From: Escarpia spicata
Taxonomy: Eukaryota > Annelida > Polychaeta > Sabellida > Siboglinidae
NCBI GenBank assembly: GCA_963995525.1
Contig: OZ023205.1
Coordinates: forward strand, 60,760,609-60,824,608
Length of the DNA stretch: 64,000 nucleotides
Reading direction: 5' to 3'
Made by a program: the position numbers and the translations under genes. Under the pieces are notes generated by a model. It did not search any database, was not told the origin of the DNA, and was given only the letters and a program-made list of their open reading frames with translations. Positions 34,201-60,913 of the stretch are shown one piece after another. Each line of letters starts with the position of its first letter. Positions within the stretch are counted from its first letter, which is position 1.

Positions 34201-35749
34201 GAACATGGGCAGATAATAGCTGTCTGCCTGTCCTGCCACAGTCATGTTGCATAAAGCATTTAGCAGTGTTTTTCCAAACAATCAGTCACCCATGGACAGG
34301 CATAGTGCCAACTAGTCTTTATTTGACTTATTGACTTGGTACATTGGAAGCACTGATAGAGAGATAAAAATATGGCTTCTCTTCCATTGGGAAGGGCATA
34401 TAGAGCTGATCCATTGAAGCATTAGCTCTAGCAGTAGTAGGCTTCAGCAGTTGACAAGTGTCAAGTAGGAGGCCAAGAACAAATGATAGGCCTGTGGTCC
34501 AGTGCTACACAGGCTAGCTGTACTAATTGTAATTTAGTTAAATAAGGCTGTGCACTAACACTATCCTTTCATTGTGGAATTATTTTCTAGTAAGCTTGAT
34601 TGCAGCAAGGTGCTGAGAAGCCAATTGTGTGGTAATGATATAAATGTGGGATGATCTGAGATATACCATTAGTTCTGTTTATATTGTGTTAAGCGAAACT
34701 AAAATCCTTTGTAATTGATAATTATAATTGTAATTGAATATATTTTGGGATGGTAATTGTAACTGAAATGATAAATAATTGTAATTGTAACTGTAATTGA
34801 AAATTATCCAGTCATGTAATTGTAATTTATCAATGTAACTGTAACCGTAAATGTTACCCAGCATGTAACACAAGCCACAGTTGGTTGAAATTAGTTTTAT
34901 TATGACAACCTGACCTGCCGACATCCACTGATCTAGTGAGCAATTTCATAGGCTGAGGTTAAATTCAGAGTTTCGCAGTGATCAGCCAGGGGTACTGGCT
35001 GGCACTGACGTAATCAGCAGCAACGATCCCTGGCGAGCGAGGATGGATCTGCTGTATCAGTATGTACAGGTTTTAAACATCAGACTGATTGACACTCAAC
35101 CTCAGCCTCAGGCCTCTTTCTGCAAAATTTTCTGTTTCGAATAGGCCCTAGACTAGTGAATGTTTGTGTAAATTGTTAAAACTAAAATGCCCACGTAAAA
35201 TTGCACATTTGAAATTGAATTGTTCAACGTTACATTTTGAAATTTGATGCACAGCCTTGCAGGCCTAATTTCTAATGATATTTGTTTACAATATTACTTG
35301 GACATGTCACATATACAGCTGCAGTGTAGTGTTATTCATAAATTAATTTTATAAAAAACAGTGTGAATATTCGTAAGACAAATTTGCAAAGGTTTTTTCA
35401 ACCCGTCCTTTTTTCAAAGGGTTTCTAATCTGCAACTTGAAAGTGGATTAAATTTGGAATTATTTGCTAGAAAAAAAATGACTTTGTTACTTGGCCAGAG
35501 CGCTGATTGCATTTGAATCAGTTTACAAACTGTCTAAAAACAGCATCCACTGTCCGACACTGCTAAGTACGTAATTAGTTCTAAGTGAAAGTAAAACTAT
35601 TATGTAAACGATATGCACTTACCCCCGTTCGCCGCGCCATGTTCAATCGAAGCAGGAGCAGAACCTCGCCGCTCAAAACGACGCTGGCTGCTACCTCTAT
35701 CATTGCCACCATGTTCGCGTCCTCTAAATCGTCCTCGCCTCAAAAACAT
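19237..35749 (-). CDS. TATDN2: TATDN2-like TatD nuclease, seven coding exons, 1951 residues
   Basis: Coding exons in order are 35749-35623, 32499-29695, 28649-26385, 25269-25101, 24783-24654, 21920-21702 and 19377-19237. All borders are GT-AG, every phase matches, and the total is 5856 nt with the stop. Residues about 1-1675 are low-complexity: an Arg/Gly start (MFLRRGRFRGRE), about twelve 32-residue repeats in exon 2, and Pro/Ser-rich exon 3. Residues about 1678-1951 form the TatD domain with its metal ligands: DSHCHLDF, GEIGLDY, IVIHSRES, HRHCFTG and IETDTPYF. TatD proteins are metal-dependent nucleases; human TATDN2 is reported to act on R-loops. The human protein is about 760 residues, so this N-terminus is greatly enlarged. 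Two introns carry arrays that copy the adjoining splice site. The start was chosen as the only ATG in the short first exon. Confidence 0.93.
19425..19545. repeat. 35-bp tandem repeat, about 3.5 copies
   Basis: CTCAGGCTGTCAGATACGGC with CTCTACTGGCTCA repeats head to tail in the last TATDN2 intron, about 50 bp from the exon border. It does not include the splice site. Confidence 0.85.
19672..21029. mobile_element. Non-autonomous TIR transposon, pogo/Tigger-like
   Basis: CAGTAGTCCCTCTCTTCAGC at 19672 matches the reverse complement of the end at 21029 (GAAGAGAGGGACTACTG). Both ends abut TA. Inner subterminal motifs (GGGACAC, GCGGACA) recur. The 1358-bp body has no intact transposase. It is inserted in the last TATDN2 intron. 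Confidence 0.8.
21377..21701 (-). repeat. 43/47-bp minisatellite, 7 copies, reiterating a TATDN2 5' splice site
   Basis: Exon 21920-21702 ends, on the minus strand, CCCTACTTTGTGCCCTGGAG then G|GTAGGTAC. The next 325 bp repeat this exon end plus donor seven more times, at 43- or 47-bp spacing (GTAG marks near 21400, 21443, 21486, 21533, 21576, 21623 and 21670). Most copies keep a GTAGRTAC donor; the farthest has GTCGGTAC. Read-through past the genuine donor meets TAG in the next unit. Confidence 0.95.
21945..22030 (-). repeat. Dispersed repeat tail, second copy
   Basis: The reverse complement carries AAGCAGTCCTGAGGACTGGA and TACTGCGCTATATCAGAACT, matching 9625-9700. It lies in a TATDN2 intron. 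Confidence 0.45.
22429..22740 (+). pseudogene. THAP-domain pseudogene
   Basis: ATG at 22429 opens a THAP zinc-finger start (MVKTCVVQGC) with F/W positions typical of the fold (RFPVES, CSKWHRFVR). An in-frame TGA at 22552 interrupts it. The same frame then continues with HWKPTRHSHICSQHFIPSDF, supplying the second Cys and the His of the C2CH ligand set. After a further stop and frame change comes NNLEYEMGF and the AIPTV box. The motif order is that of a complete THAP domain, broken by a nonsense codon and a frameshift. THAP domains occur in P-element-type transposases and in host proteins; which applies here cannot be said. It lies in TATDN2 intron 5, opposite strand. Confidence 0.75.
22741..23889. 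other. Intronic stretch without a recognised gene
   Basis: This is TATDN2 intron. No exon, RNA gene or clear repeat was seen. Confidence 0.4.
23890..24068 (-). mobile_element. tRNA-derived SINE, copy 1
   Basis: On the minus strand the element begins GCGCCGTGGTGCAGTGGCTA, an A-box-like sequence. A B-box-like GGTTCAAATCC follows about 40 nt later, then a body with GGCAAGTTCATTCACTATAC and CAGCTGTATGAATGAGTACC. A second copy at 52390-52551 shares head and body. It is not a functional tRNA gene. Confidence 0.8.
25270..26165 (-). repeat. ~50-58-bp minisatellite, about 17 copies, reiterating a TATDN2 3' splice site
   Basis: Exon 25269-25101 starts, after TGTGTTAG, with CTGGCATGTGGACTGATGTA. The upstream intron consists almost entirely of units carrying GTGTTAG or GTGTCAG followed by CTGGCGTGTGGACTGACGTG, then GTTATGTCACTGTGTTGTTG. 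Copies lie near 25314, 25369, 25420, 25465, 25512, 25567 and so on to 26152. Some lose the AG (AACTGG variants). Unit lengths vary, unlike the SLC35B4 array. Confidence 0.93.
28650..29694. other. TATDN2 intron 2, no further feature seen
   Basis: This is the intron between the two giant coding exons. It is AT-rich with no repeat or ORF I can support. Confidence 0.5.
30466..31606 (-). repeat. In-frame 96-bp coding repeats in TATDN2 exon 2 (about 12 copies of 32 residues)
   Basis: Translated on the minus strand, units follow the pattern SEH-x(4)-ENLGSRERIVDPKEK then a Gly/Arg/Gln-rich stretch such as GGRQRRQTN. About twelve copies run head to tail with 30-60 percent divergence between units by eye and almost constant length. 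The repeat is basic and hydrophilic, so probably unstructured. I know of no such block in vertebrate TATDN2. Confidence 0.9.
32540..32790. repeat. Degenerate ~26-bp repeats with ACCATGCAGCTAC
   Basis: Motifs such as GGACCATGCAACTACAG, GATCATGCAGCTACCATTAG and GGACCATTCAGCTACAGCTG recur loosely just upstream of TATDN2 exon 2. They do not contain the splice acceptor. Confidence 0.55.
33887..34861. mobile_element. Non-autonomous hAT-like element with GTAATTGTAATTG subterminal repeats
   Basis: An 8-bp direct repeat CATGTAAC flanks the segment (33879-33886 and 34862-34869). The ends are imperfect inverted repeats (TTGGGGTCAATTATAATTG against CTGGGTAACATTTACGGTTA). Both subterminal regions are packed with TAATTGTAATTG motifs around a 640-bp unrelated core with no ORF. 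The 8-bp duplication points to hAT. It lies in TATDN2 intron 1. Confidence 0.65.
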
Positions 35750-36110
35750 GGTTAATTAATGTAGTAACATTTCTCAGGAAACAGGCACAAAGTATTGTCA
35801 ACAAAATTCGATACGTAATGGTAAAGACTTTCACGGTTCCAGTTCCAAGAACTATCGACTTGAACCACGAGAGCATCCAACGTCTGCGCATCCAGTTTGC
35901 ATTTCCCTCCTTTAAATCTATAGTAGCCCCACCATGCGGCAAAAGAAAACTACCGCCTCAAAACTATTTTATTCACTGCTCCTCGCCTCATCTATAGTGT
36001 AGTTATAGGATGTGATGTGTATTGGAATCTGCTGCGCGTTGCTAGGTTTATGAAGAGAAAGAGAGTCACGGAATAAGGGTGGAAAATGGCAATGCCCTTT
36101 AATTACATGT
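35750..36110. other. TATDN2 upstream region
   Basis: This is sequence 5' of the TATDN2 start codon. It probably holds the 5' UTR and promoter, but no TATA box or defined site could be assigned. Confidence 0.4.
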
Positions 36111-36114
36111 AGTC

Positions 36115-37716
36115 AATAGTAATAGGAAAATAATTATGTCCTCCCCAAATAAATCTTGTGCACTTGATCCATTTCCAACAATACTGCTAAAAGCATGTCT
36201 CGATACACTAATTGGACCTATAACAAATATTATAAATGCATCACTTTGCTCTGGCTGTTTTCCTGATGATTTTATATACGCCACTTCTTAAGAAGTCATT
36301 TCTGCCTAAGCAAGACCTAAACAGTTATATACTTATTTCTAATCTCAGCTTCATTTCCAAAATACTAGAAAAGGTTGTAGCAAGTCGTCTAAGGTCTCAC
36401 ATTAGCACAAATGTATTAACTAATGTGTCACAATCAGCATATATGCAGTTTCATTCAACAGAGACTGCCCTCTTAAAGGTTCATAATGACATTAACTTGA
36501 ACATTAATAATGGTAAAGTGACTGCACTTACCTTACTAGATCTCTCTGCCGCGTTTGACACGATTGATCACAGCATTCTCATCGAACGCATATTAAAGTG
36601 GTACGGCATATCTGCCACAGCTCTAAGCTGGTTTTCTTCGTATCTAACTGATAGATACCAAACTATAAAGATTGGGAACTGCTTTTCAGCTGCACTGCTG
36701 GCTTTATTTGGTGTTCCCAGGGTTCTGTTCTTGGGCCTTTGCTTTTTACTCTTTACACCACGCCACTAAGCTCGGATACAAATCGCTCCCTTAACCAACT
36801 TAGTGATTGCCTTCAAGATATCTTCCATTGGATGACTGACAGCAAGTTGAAATTAAACGCAAATAAAACTGAATTGATCATTATTGGTACTCCAATGCAA
36901 CGTTGTAAACTGGATGGTTTTTTCCCTACGCGTATTTTGAATCAGTATATCACGCCAGCAACCTCGGTGCGGAATCTAGGAGTGATCTTTGATAGTAACT
37001 TCAATTTCCGACAACATATATCTCAAACATGTCGCTGCTGTTTTTATCATATTCGTGATCTTCGCCGTATTCGCCGGTATATGTCATTTTCTGTTGCTAA
37101 GACTATTGCAACAGCGCTTGTTAGCAGCAGACCTGACTATTGCAATTCCCTCCTTTATAATATCGCTAGCAAGGATATCACAAAACTTCAGCGTGTCCAA
37201 AATTGTCTAGCAAGAGTAATTACAAGATCTCCTCGTTTTTCTCGCTCTGTGCCACTTTTGAAATCTTTACATATATCGTAGACTATTTAAGATCTGTACC
37301 ATTACATACCAGGCACTGTCCAATAAGCAACCATCTTATTTGCATTTATTGCTTACTCCTGTAAGAAAATCTATCCAGCTTCGATCATCTAGTTCTGACC
37401 TACTTTTTGTTCCTAGAGTCAACACTAACATTGGAACTAGGGCTTTTTCTGTTGCTGCACCAACTTTTTGGAATATGCTTCCTCTTAGTGTTAGATCAGT
37501 TGAAAATATAAAAAAATTCCGTCGTCATTGAAAAACGTATCTTTACAACCTTGCTTATCCACCGTAGCTCCCTAGCGCCTTGACCCATCTGTTGACAACT
37601 GGAAAACTACTTATGGATTTTGAGATTGACCAACCCTTTTGTTTTGATGCGCCTCTGAGCTTGGTTTCCAGGGATTTAGGCGCAATAGAAGTTATCTTGT
37701 TATTATTATTATTATT
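36115..37716 (+). pseudogene. CR1/L2-type LINE reverse transcriptase, broken
   Basis: The RT core is recognisable across several frames: SCALDPFPTILLKACLD, NLSFISKILEKVVASRL, TLLDLSAAFDTIDHSILIE, TDSKLKLNANKTELIIIG, VRNLGVIFDSNFNFRQHI and LQRVQNCLARVITRS. A deletion joins the GVPRV...FTLYTTPL block directly to SDTNRSLNQL, removing the YADD catalytic box. Frameshifts occur near 36290, 36740 and 37280. The 3' end carries GATTTAGGCGCAATAGAAGT and a TTA-repeat tail, typical of this class. It is non-autonomous. Confidence 0.85.
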
Positions 37717-37922
37717 ATGAATGAAAGAGACCAACTATAAATGGCCAGCCAGGTTGTTATTAATACATGGTCATTAGTAACACTTATCATTTTACTGTCA
37801 TAATGAATATATTGCAACTGATTGGTAGGTGTATTTACTGTTTGATAAAACCAACACTCATGCAATATATATAACCCCTGATCTGATCACGCAAATTGAA
37901 CCATGTAATATTTAATATTACT

Positions 37923-38090
37923 CGTTATGTAGTACGTCATATTAGTATATGTATAGAACATGATGTACCACGGTAATGATAGATACCAGTACATTATGTA
38001 CACTAGTAGTAGTAGTACACCATATTAGTAGATGTATACGACATTATGGAATGGTAGATACCAGTACATTATGTACACTAGTAGTGGTTT
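37923..38090. repeat. ~78-bp tandem duplication
   Basis: TAGATACCAGTACATTATGT followed by ACACTAGTAGT occurs twice, each preceded by a CATATTAGTA-ATGTATA motif. Confidence 0.7.
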
Positions 38091-38137
38091 CCAAGGATTT
38101 AGGCGCAATAGAAGTTATCTTATTATTATTATTACTA
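38086..38137 (+). repeat. LINE 3'-end fragment
   Basis: GGATTTAGGCGCAATAGAAG and a TTA tail match the 3' end of the LINE at 36115-37716. Confidence 0.7.
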
Positions 38138-38617
38138 AATGGTAAAGACAGACAATGGGCATTGCCGTCAACCTAGATAGCAAAAGGCAATTCCCCTTAC
38201 AAACGTAGATGAGTCGTACATATCTGTCGATGGGAATGCCAATAATTAACTATCTAAACAGAATAAATGTGGGGCCCAGAAACCACCCAAACCACCCAAA
38301 CAACCCCACACAAAACTATTTCTAAACAATTTGTTTGATTTTAAAACACATGATACAGAAAAAGTCGTATTAGCATTCATACATTGTTGGAGTTGATTTT
38401 ATTTAAACAATTTGGTAATTAATTATTTAGGGTGGAACAAAAACAGTCCGTAAATGCTCAATGTTGTCTGACAATGAATGACATTTTATTTCACAATCTA
38501 TAATTTATTATTTATTATTACTACGTTAACTGTGTAAGTTTCAGGCGCCAAGTTCACTCGACTCTTTAGACTTCATGTTTATATTCATTTGCCTCCTCGG
38601 AGCATATTAGTCTTTGA

Positions 38618-38745
38618 TCTAACAATTGACAACTGGCTGGAATACTGCTTATGGATTTTGAGATTGACCAATCCTAGCGTATGTCTTGATGCGCCTCTGA
38701 GCTTGGTTTCCAAGGATTTACGCTCAGTAGAAGTTATTTAATCTT
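38618..38745 (+). repeat. LINE 3'-end fragment
   Basis: TGACAACTGG...TTATGGATTTTGAGATTGAC...GATGCGCCTCTGAGCTTGGT matches the same LINE's last 130 bp, with more divergence. Confidence 0.7.
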
Positions 38746-39154
38746 ATCTTTATTTGAACAAACATTTAAGATAGTTATTTTAGTTGTTTACTTTCTGTTG
38801 TAAGCAATTCCCCAGGTGGCGCCACAGCAGATACGCTAGTTGTGCATAATTCGTGAAATATTACACATTTCATCTGAATAGGAACAAAAGTGAAATAGGG
38901 AAGAAATTAGAAGTTGTTCCACTGATATAAAGTGTTTTTTTCTCCATAATTAACATCAGCGTTTAACATTCAGCGAATGTATTAAGAACTATTTTAAACA
39001 ATTGTTTCACTATATAGTTTCTCCTTATGCATTAAACATAGGGCGGTGTAGGACGCAGCCACTCACCACCCCTTATTTAAGGCTTACCAAAACGTCCAAC
39101 TGCATCGATCCTCCCCTTGAAGCTCCAAAATACCCCCTTGATCGAGACTTACAA
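38746..39154. other. Intergenic stretch, nothing recognised
   Basis: AT-rich sequence between LINE fragments and the hAT remnant. Confidence 0.4.
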
Positions 39155-40393
39155 CAGACCTGCCACATTTTTTTGGGGTTGCAATCTGTATTTTTGACTT
39201 AAAATTCTGTAAGAATCTATATCAATCTGTATCATTCATATATACATATATATCGCACATACCATAACAACAAGTACGTAATTTCATTACTCACACATTA
39301 TACCCAACATCTTCCACAAACTACATTCATCACTGTGACTCAGCATGCGTTGCAGATTTAGCCAGTCTCAGCATATCAGCTGACACAGCCAACTGGTGGC
39401 AGCGGCTGTCGATGTTCAGTTTACACTGAAGGTACGGAGTAATGGTATCTGCATTCAAGCTGTGGCGTGCGTCTGTGTGTATTTTCCGCAAGATGGAAAA
39501 CAGTCTCTCTATATCAGCATTGCTGCATGTGTGGGAGGCAGAGAAGCGGTGTCATCACCTTTGCCAACAGCGGGAAGCGGAAGGCTTGCAACGGCGTCAG
39601 ACGAGACGTGGTCGATCTGCCGCGCTTGGCCATCCTCCTCCAGCATGGCGTCATCGGCCAACAGCTGAAAGTTCTCGTACTCATCTTTCAGATATTCGGC
39701 ATCAACGTCTGGAGCAAAACGGGCTGCTAGACGCACAATCGGCTCGTATGTGAGGTTCACACGGGCTGCAGGGTCGAGAACAGTCAAGTCGCGCAGCACC
39801 GGGTTGCCGAACATAGACTTTGCGACCATCTTGCGCACGACCGCACTGTAAAATGCGCGCACATCGTTTATGAATGACGCCCGGACGGCTGGCGTGACAT
39901 CTTCACCCTCGAAGAAGGAGTGCACTATCAAACTGACCGTGATTGTCGAGTCATTGTGCTAGATGGAGCGATCGTCGAAGTTGATGGTGCGCAAATCAAC
40001 AACGTTACGGGTGTGGCGATTAGCTGTTTCCCGCCGTTGAGCCACCTGCAGCATTTTTCAGATCTACAATTTACGAACGCGCCATATATTGGCTATTGCG
40101 CGCTACAACGGACTAAGTCACTGACTATTGTCGGTGCTTTAGTTCGTTCTTTCGATGTAGTTAGTCACTAAGTTAAACGATTACTTTATTGCACCGAAAG
40201 CTGTTGGTTTTTTCGACTGATGACTGCAATATAGTTTTGTGATGCATTCAAGTATATAGTGTAGCTATATAAAGATTTTTCTAAATGTTATTGAAATCCG
40301 TATCAAAATGGAGTACGGCCGTATTACTAAAAAATAGACAAAATCCGTACCGGATACGTGTATTACCGTAATCCGTATCATGTGGCAGGTCTG
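39155..40393 (-). mobile_element. hAT transposon remnant with CAGACCTGCCACAT termini
   Basis: CAGACCTGCCACAT at 39155 is inverted at 40393 (ATGTGGCAGGTCTG). ATCTGTAT/ATCCGTAT motifs are scattered inside both ends. The interior holds the 3' part of a transposase on the minus strand (39340-39931). No clean 8-bp target duplication could be seen. Confidence 0.65.
39340..39931 (-). pseudogene. hAT transposase C-terminal fragment
   Basis: An open frame from 39931 to about 39512 (MIVHSFFEGEDVTPAVRASF and following) passes by frameshift into a segment with NADIERLFSILRKIHTDA, CKLNIDSRCHQL and a stop after THAESQ. The ERLFS...ARHSL pattern is that of the hAT C-terminal dimerisation region. The N-terminal zinc finger and most of the catalytic domain are absent. 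Confidence 0.65.
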
Positions 40394-40843
40394 TTACAGA
40401 AACCTCCAACTGCACCTCATTTAGGCCAAAAAGTGGGCCTGCACCCCCACATACGCACACAGGATCCACAAGATACACCCAACTAAGCTCCCATTGACGG
40501 TCACTCAATCAAAATGGGGGATATGCCCCTGGAACCGCGCCTGATTAATATTTTTAAATGCTGAAAAAATCGACTGTGTTTCCAATTTTGAAATACTTTT
40601 TTTCTGCTACAGTTGATTACGCATTTCGAGAAATACTTTCCATTCGGCTTTGAGTTTGTATATGTTCTCCTTTCTGTTCTAAATAGATCGGGATGCATGC
40701 AGACTAACCTGGCGTTTAAAATGTTGTTATGATTGATCTTTGCTTAGCCAAGTGCTACCATCTACTGGATGGGAGCAATTGCTTGGCGTCTGTAGTCTCT
40801 AGATGGTAGCATTTGCATACATAGTCTGCTGCCCGGCGTATGC

Positions 40844-40902
40844 GCGTGTATGTGGTGTGCGTGCGCGCGCGTGTGTGTATGTGTGTGTGCGTGCGTGCGT
40901 AT
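40844..40902. repeat. GT/GC microsatellite
   Basis: A run of GTGTGC and GTGCGC repeats downstream of the P450 gene. Confidence 0.9.
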
Positions 40903-40989
40903 AATTTTAGAATATCCAAAGGACACATTCGCTTTCCTCACGGCAAATCTACTTTCCGCTTATCCAAGCGAAACTGCTTGGAAATATTT

Positions 40990-41066
40990 GTTTCTTTTTC
41001 TCTCTTTGTTTCTATTTCTTTCTTTTGTTCTTTCTTTCTTTCTATTTCTTTCTTTCTTTCTGCCTG
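40990..41066. repeat. TTTC microsatellite
   Basis: An imperfect run of TTTC and TTTCTA units. Confidence 0.9.
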
Positions 41067-41264
41067 ATGTAATCGTTGTTGATACTAAGGATATACAGCA
41101 ACACGAGCGAATAACTACTAATTGCTATACTCTAATCAGCGCAGTCTGCTGTCAATTTCGAGAAAATAACGATGTTCCACCGTCATATTGGCACTCGTGA
41201 AATGCGTCCATGTTTCTAAAGGGATGCACACATGTACGCGCGTGTGGGTGCGGGTGCGGTGCGT

Positions 41265-41346
41265 GTGCGCACTCACTCACTCATTCACTCACTCGCTCAC
41301 TCACCCACTCACCCACCCACCCACCCACCCATCCATCCACCCACCA
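41265..41346. repeat. CACT/CCCA microsatellite
   Basis: CACT repeats grade into CCCA and CCAT repeats, ending about 70 bp past the P450 stop codon. Confidence 0.9.
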
Positions 41347-41389
41347 TCCCAATCAATAATTCGATTGTCTGCGACATGACGAAGTCTCG

Positions 41390-41395
41390 TTTATT
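41390..41395 (-). terminator. Candidate P450 polyadenylation signal
   Basis: AATAAA on the minus strand, 22 bp after the P450 stop codon at 41417-41419. Confidence 0.4.
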
Positions 41396-41416
41396 TCTGT
41401 TCTTACAATTTTGATC

Positions 41417-52952
<11,536 letters not shown>

Positions 52953-54234
52953 CGTTATAACGATTTCTTCGTCAGACGCAATATGTCGCGGTCGACAACA
53001 ACTCGATCTAGGTCAGTGTACGTCATTGCTGTACTGGTCAACTGTCGAGTTATTGATAAGCTTCGCGACGCGTGTTTGTCAACAATCAAAGTACAATTTT
53101 CAGCGCTGTACCAATATGTGTACAACCCAGCTCGCGAAAACGCGCAGCGCGCCATTGATGCTTCGTGCAGGCTGGAGTATTAATTACAGGACGAGGCGTA
53201 CTCCAGCCTTTCTGTGTCGCGTTACTGCTATATTGTATTATTGCGATTGTCGATATTGACTCTGTCTTGCTTACTTAAGCCTACTACGATTAAAACAAAT
53301 ACGCCGTGTTTGGAAATGGAGACAACGAGAGCCATCTAGCTGGGGACTCCTCGATATGAAGGTCAAAAAGCTCTTAAACATCTTAAAATTTGTTTTTGCA
53401 TAATAGGTTTCAAAGCAGACTATCGTTCACAAAATATTTGATTAACTTAGGACAAACAAAATAATACCAGTGTTTCCGGTAACTCGACCGTCCCTAGTAT
53501 TTCCGTGCGACCCTATGAATTTTTTCAAGAGCAAATTTTTTTGGTTATGATGCCGACCCTCGACCCTTGCCTCAGAAAAAAATCAACGTGATAAAAAAAG
53601 ACAACTAATCATTGCAAAAGTCCTGAAAAGCAGTCTTTTAAAGACTGCCGGAATTTTTTTTAGACCGACGAAAATAAAATGAAATATTACAATAGGTTTG
53701 CATACCCTATTTTGTTCGCATTAAAATGTTTTTCAAAATGTTTCCTACTTACCTGCTCCTCCCCATGTAATATATTTATTTTGAAGTATTTGCATCCCTT
53801 TTTGCGGGTCGTATATCAACATCGCGTGTCATCTTTGCCAATTTGTTGTCGCTATACTTATATTCACTTCATCAACACTACTTGAACATTCTGCCAACGA
53901 TCAGCTAAAGAATACATAAACACTTGAAATTTGTGTCTAGTGAAATTCCCCTGCCTCCAATTGACCTTTCGCCTGCAACACACCTGAACTATGCAGTTCA
54001 CAGTGTACTAACCACTACGCAACACTGCCATAAGACACATATATTTTAATAAGTTGATATTCGCATAGCGGTTGAGTATAACGTTCTAGCTAGTGCGTTT
54101 TGAACTGCAATACAGAGGTGCACGGCTAAACACACTACTACACAGTAACATCGATATTACATAACGCAATCCTATCTGCACTTTCGGTTTCCATATGGTA
54201 TCATCATTTTTCTGAAATGTGAAGGATAGAGCAT
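52953..54234. other. Intergenic region between head-to-head P450 and GHL10 genes
   Basis: The two start codons lie 1.9 kb apart and point away from each other, so promoters of both should be in 52953-54857. No TATA box or defined element was assigned. Confidence 0.4.
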
Positions 54235-54440
54235 GTGTTAAAAATCCCTTGGAAATCATCATTAGATATTGTTTTGTACAGCGTTACGAACGTCTCCTTA
54301 TTGAGATGCCAGAACGTTCTTACTAAACTTCCCAGTAATCGGTTGGCTTTCTTGACATTGTTCTCAATGTGGTCAGATAAACTGAGCTGTAGGTTAACAG
54401 CTAATCCGAGGTCCTTTTTTGAGGTTACAGCATCGAGTCA
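54235..54440 (-). pseudogene. LINE reverse-transcriptase fragment
   Basis: On the minus strand TSKKDLGLAVNLQLSLSDHI, NNVKKANRLLGSLVRTF and LNKETFVTLYKT match the region just after the RT catalytic core in CR1/Jockey-like LINEs. Only about 60 codons remain. It is a different LINE from the one at 36115. Confidence 0.75.
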
Positions 54441-54857
54441 GTGACTGTCTCTATTTCCCATGTTCAGGATCACCCCTGGATTCTGGAGTTCCCATATTCT
54501 CAGAGCTGTATCACACTAGGTTGGCTGTTTTAAAAAATGGATCTTCAACTCCACCTCACTTACGGTTGGCATCAAAGGCTTCCAGTTAAATTTCAAATTG
54601 CATACGTAGCTGCACAAACGAGGAACATTCTTTACCAAATTAGCTTACGGGTATCATCGAAAATTCGACCCCAATCATCGACCTAAGCGTATTCCATAAA
54701 ATATATACTTTGCGGGTTTACAGTATGACGCCACCACGCGGACGGCGGGTAAAGGTTACTTCCGTATCAGAGTGACGCAGTGGTATCAATAGTCTTCTTT
54801 ATACATTCCGTCCGCTGAGCTCTTGGGTAACACCGCAGTCGCCAATACTCTTTCAAC

Positions 54858-60624
<5,767 letters not shown>

Positions 60625-60913
60625 GTATATCGATCTCGTCTTTTTATTTACATTAAACCGAGACTCGCTGCTCCTCATTTTATTAATACTAGAATGAGTA
60701 GTCAGTATGGTGCACTGCCGGTCAACTTGTTTTTGAAACGTTCAAATTGTAAAGAAAACATTCATATTGTAAACGCCCTTTATTAGAGATATTGTGGAGG
60801 CCAGTGGGGCTAATCGCAAGTTCCCGATGATGCTCGGCGTGTTCACTTTTGTTCCCACACATTCAAGACATGATTTAGCAAACTTCCTGCTAATGATTAC
60901 CACCGTTGCATGC

